Assembly: GCF_023487995.1 (NCBI RefSeq)
Contig: NZ_JAMFKN010000011.1
Location: 1-64,000, forward strand
Origin: Thermohalobaculum sediminis
GTDB taxonomy: Bacteria; Pseudomonadota; Alphaproteobacteria; Rhodobacterales; Rhodobacteraceae
Length of the DNA: 64,000 nucleotides
Direction: 5' to 3'
Shown here: positions 62,282 through 64,000 of the stretch, in pieces
Layout of the letters: every line of letters starts with the position of its first letter
How positions within the stretch are numbered: the first letter of the stretch is position 1
Program-made: the position numbers and the translations under genes
Notes under the pieces: generated by a model
The model's database searches: none
What the model saw: the letters and a program-made list of their open reading frames with translations, nothing else
What the model was told of the DNA's origin: nothing

Positions 62282-64000
62282 ATGCGACGCGACGAGATGA
62301 CGGCAGGCGCCGACGCGTCTGCGCGCGGGAGCGCAGGCTTCCCGGCCCCCTTGTGGCTGCGGCGGCTCGATCAGGATCTTGCCGTGCGCTCGCAGTTCGC
62401 GGTCTCGGGCAACATCCGCGATCTCTTTCCGGTCGAGGGGGGCGCAACCCCGCTGTTCCTGCCAGCGCCGGATGCGATCTGGGCGAGGCTCGCGGCGCGG
62501 GGATTCGCGGGGCTGGTGGTGCACGACCCGCTGACGGGGCTGCAACTCCATCCCGGCTCGCGGCGGGACCTTGCCGGCGCGCTGGGCGCGGCGGGGGTCG
62601 AGCTCGGCGGCCCGGGGCGCGACATCGCGCGGCTCGCCCGGGACCTTCCCAGGATCGCCCGCCTCGCCGAGCCGGTGGCGGTGCTGTTCGACTACGCCTC
62701 GCGCCTCTTTCCGCATCGCGAGGCCGGCGACACGGCGCGCGAGGATTTCTTCATCGCGCTCGACAAGCTGGCGCACGACCAGCCGGCCCCGCGCGACAGC
62801 CGCCCCGACGGCACGCCCCCGCCGCGCAACCCGCTGATCTGGCTGCTCGACAGCGCGCACGACCTGCCCGACTGGTTCGTCCTTGGCAACGAGGCGGTGA
62901 GCCGGCTCACGGCCGACCTGCCCGACGTCGAGGAACGCCACCTCATGGCAACCGCGCTCGCGCCGCGCTTCCGCGATCACGCGGCGCTGCCCGCGGCGGC
63001 GCTTGCCAAGGCGCTGGAGCAGTATGCCCTCGACACCGACGGCATGACCCTGCGCGCGGTCGCGGCGATCTGCGACCTCGCGCGCGCCGAGGGCATCGGG
63101 CTCAGTCAGATCTCGGACGCGGTGCGCGCCTACCGCGTCGGCACCCCGCGCAATCCCTGGAAGTCCAGCGTCGTGCGCGCGCGCATCGCCGAGGGGGCCG
63201 AGATCCTCGGCCGCCGCGTCAAGGGCCAGCCGAACGCGCTGCGCAAGACGCTCGACATCCTCACCCGCTCGGTGATGGGCCTCAGCGGCTCGCAAAGCTC
63301 GAGCCGCCACAGCCGCCCGCGGGGCGTACTGTTCTTCGCCGGGCCCACCGGGGTCGGCAAGACCGAGCTGGCCAAGGCGGTGACCGAGCTCCTGTTCGGC
63401 GACGAGACCGCCTATCACCGCTTCGACATGTCCGAGTTCAGCTCCGAGAACTCGGAGAGCCGCCTGATCGGTGCGCCGCCGGGCTATGTCGGCCACGAGG
63501 CGGGGGGCGAACTCGTCAACGCCGCCCGCTCGCGCCCGTTCAGCGTGTTCCTGTTCGACGAGGTCGAGAAGGCGCATCCCCGCATCCTCGACAAGTTCCT
63601 GCAGATTGTCGACGAGGGCCGCCTGACCGACCAGCGTGGCGAGACGGTGACCTTCTCGGAATCGCTCATCATCTTCACCTCGAACATGGGCATCGTCGGC
63701 AACGACCGCACGACCAACATGGCGATGAACGTGCTGCCGTCGGACAGCTACGAGGAGATGGAGCAGAAGATCGTCACCGCGATCCGCGAGCATTTCCGCG
63801 TCGATCTCAAGCGCCCCGAGCTGATCAACCGCATCGGCCAGAACATCGTCATCTTCGAGTTCATCCGCGCGAGCACCGCGCTTCTGATCTTCGAGAGCAT
63901 CATGAAACGCGTGCTGATCGCCACGCGCGAGGAGCATGGCGTGACCATCGACTTCACCGCCGAGGCGCTGGCCGCGATCGAGGAGCTTTGCACCTACGAC
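62282..64000 (+). CDS. Clp-type AAA+ ATPase with unfamiliar N-terminal half (partial)
   Basis: The frame is open for 573 codons and leaves the window without a stop. Residues ~20-330 have no named domain I know. They start LWLRRLDQDLAVRSQFAVSG and contain NPLIWLLDSAHDLPDWFVLG and LPDVEERHLMATAL, which look like the Walker B and sensor end of a degenerate AAA+ module without a Walker A. Then a normal ClpA/B D2-type module follows: GPTGVGKTELAKAVTELLFG (about 353), LIGAPPGYVGHEAGGELVNA, VFLFDEVEKAHPRILDKFLQ (about 422) and LIIFTSNMG. Likely an unfoldase or remodelling ATPase. A FNR-like site lies upstream. Confidence 0.85.
   Translation, partial: MRRDEMTAGADASARGSAGFPAPLWLRRLDQDLAVRSQFAVSGNIRDLFPVEGGATPLFLPAPDAIWARLAARGFAGLVVHDPLTGLQLHPGSRRDLAGALGAAGVELGGPGRDIARLARDLPRIARLAEPVAVLFDYASRLFPHREAGDTAREDFFIALDKLAHDQPAPRDSRPDGTPPPRNPLIWLLDSAHDLPDWFVLGNEAVSRLTADLPDVEERHLMATALAPRFRDHAALPAAALAKALEQYALDTDGMTLRAVAAICDLARAEGIGLSQISDAVRAYRVGTPRNPWKSSVVRARIAEGAEILGRRVKGQPNALRKTLDILTRSVMGLSGSQSSSRHSRPRGVLFFAGPTGVGKTELAKAVTELLFGDETAYHRFDMSEFSSENSESRLIGAPPGYVGHEAGGELVNAARSRPFSVFLFDEVEKAHPRILDKFLQIVDEGRLTDQRGETVTFSESLIIFTSNMGIVGNDRTTNMAMNVLPSDSYEEMEQKIVTAIREHFRVDLKRPELINRIGQNIVIFEFIRASTALLIFESIMKRVLIATREEHGVTIDFTAEALAAIEELCTYD

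Overview
The window reads as chromosome from a GC-rich alphaproteobacterium. The closest fit is the Rhodobacterales (Rhodobacteraceae-like), and probably a photoheterotroph. The reasons are the core gene order hisD - UPF0262 - LMW-phosphatase - infA - maf - rng - yacG, the alphaproteobacterial flagellar genes (flbT, flaF, DUF1217, short FlgJ-like protein), and a BciB-type 8-vinyl-reductase gene with a perfect TGT-N12-ACA (PpsR/CrtJ-type) palindrome beside an AerR/PpaA-like cobalamin-binding gene.

Layout. 1-3596 is a decayed mobile region. A broken IS3-family element (161-3029) is split by a complete IS110-family element (1071-2700), abuts an inverted remnant of a related IS3 end (92-160), and is followed by a truncated tyrosine integrase that ends two bases before the 3' end of tRNA-Ala(CGC). 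3.8-9.8 kb holds housekeeping and small conserved genes (yggT, DUF167, a VOC protein, DUF4261, argG, sseB-like, a lipoprotein hydrolase, a uracil-DNA-glycosylase-family gene). 9.97-17.6 kb is a ten-gene operon for a multisubunit cation/H+ antiporter with the gene order of an Mbh/Mrp membrane arm but three NuoL/M/N-like subunits and no MrpA N-terminal part. 17.6-24.7 kb carries TerB, Kdo synthesis (kdsA, kdsB), a phosphomannomutase/phosphoglucomutase, a glycosyltransferase, galU and cysQ. 24.9-34.1 kb is the hisD-to-yacG block, interrupted by an RND efflux pair between rng and yacG.

34.3-49.2 kb is a large flagellar cluster: flhB, fliR, flhA, a lytic transglycosylase, fliQ, fliE, flgC and flgB; fliI; then DUF1217, flbT, flaF, flagellin, FlgN-like and FlgJ-like genes; then fliK and flgD. 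49.3-51.6 kb has the two photosynthesis-linked genes. 51.9-55.4 kb has UDP-glucose dehydrogenase, a UDP-glucuronate-epimerase-like enzyme and a nucleotidyltransferase-like gene, which suit uronic-acid polysaccharide synthesis. 55.7-57.5 kb returns to flagellar genes (fliL, flgH, flgA), but flgA has no recognisable signal-peptide start and meets, head to head, what looks like the last ~35 codons of fliG on the other strand. This is probably a rearrangement junction. After about 0.7 kb without a recognisable gene come a sugar transferase, an iron-containing alcohol dehydrogenase coupled to glpK, DUF2177, and a Clp-type AAA+ ATPase with an unfamiliar N-terminal half that runs off the end of the window.

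Many adjacent genes overlap by ATGA, GTGA or TGATG, which points to translationally coupled operons. The assignments rest on reading motifs and conserved gene order by eye. No database search was run.
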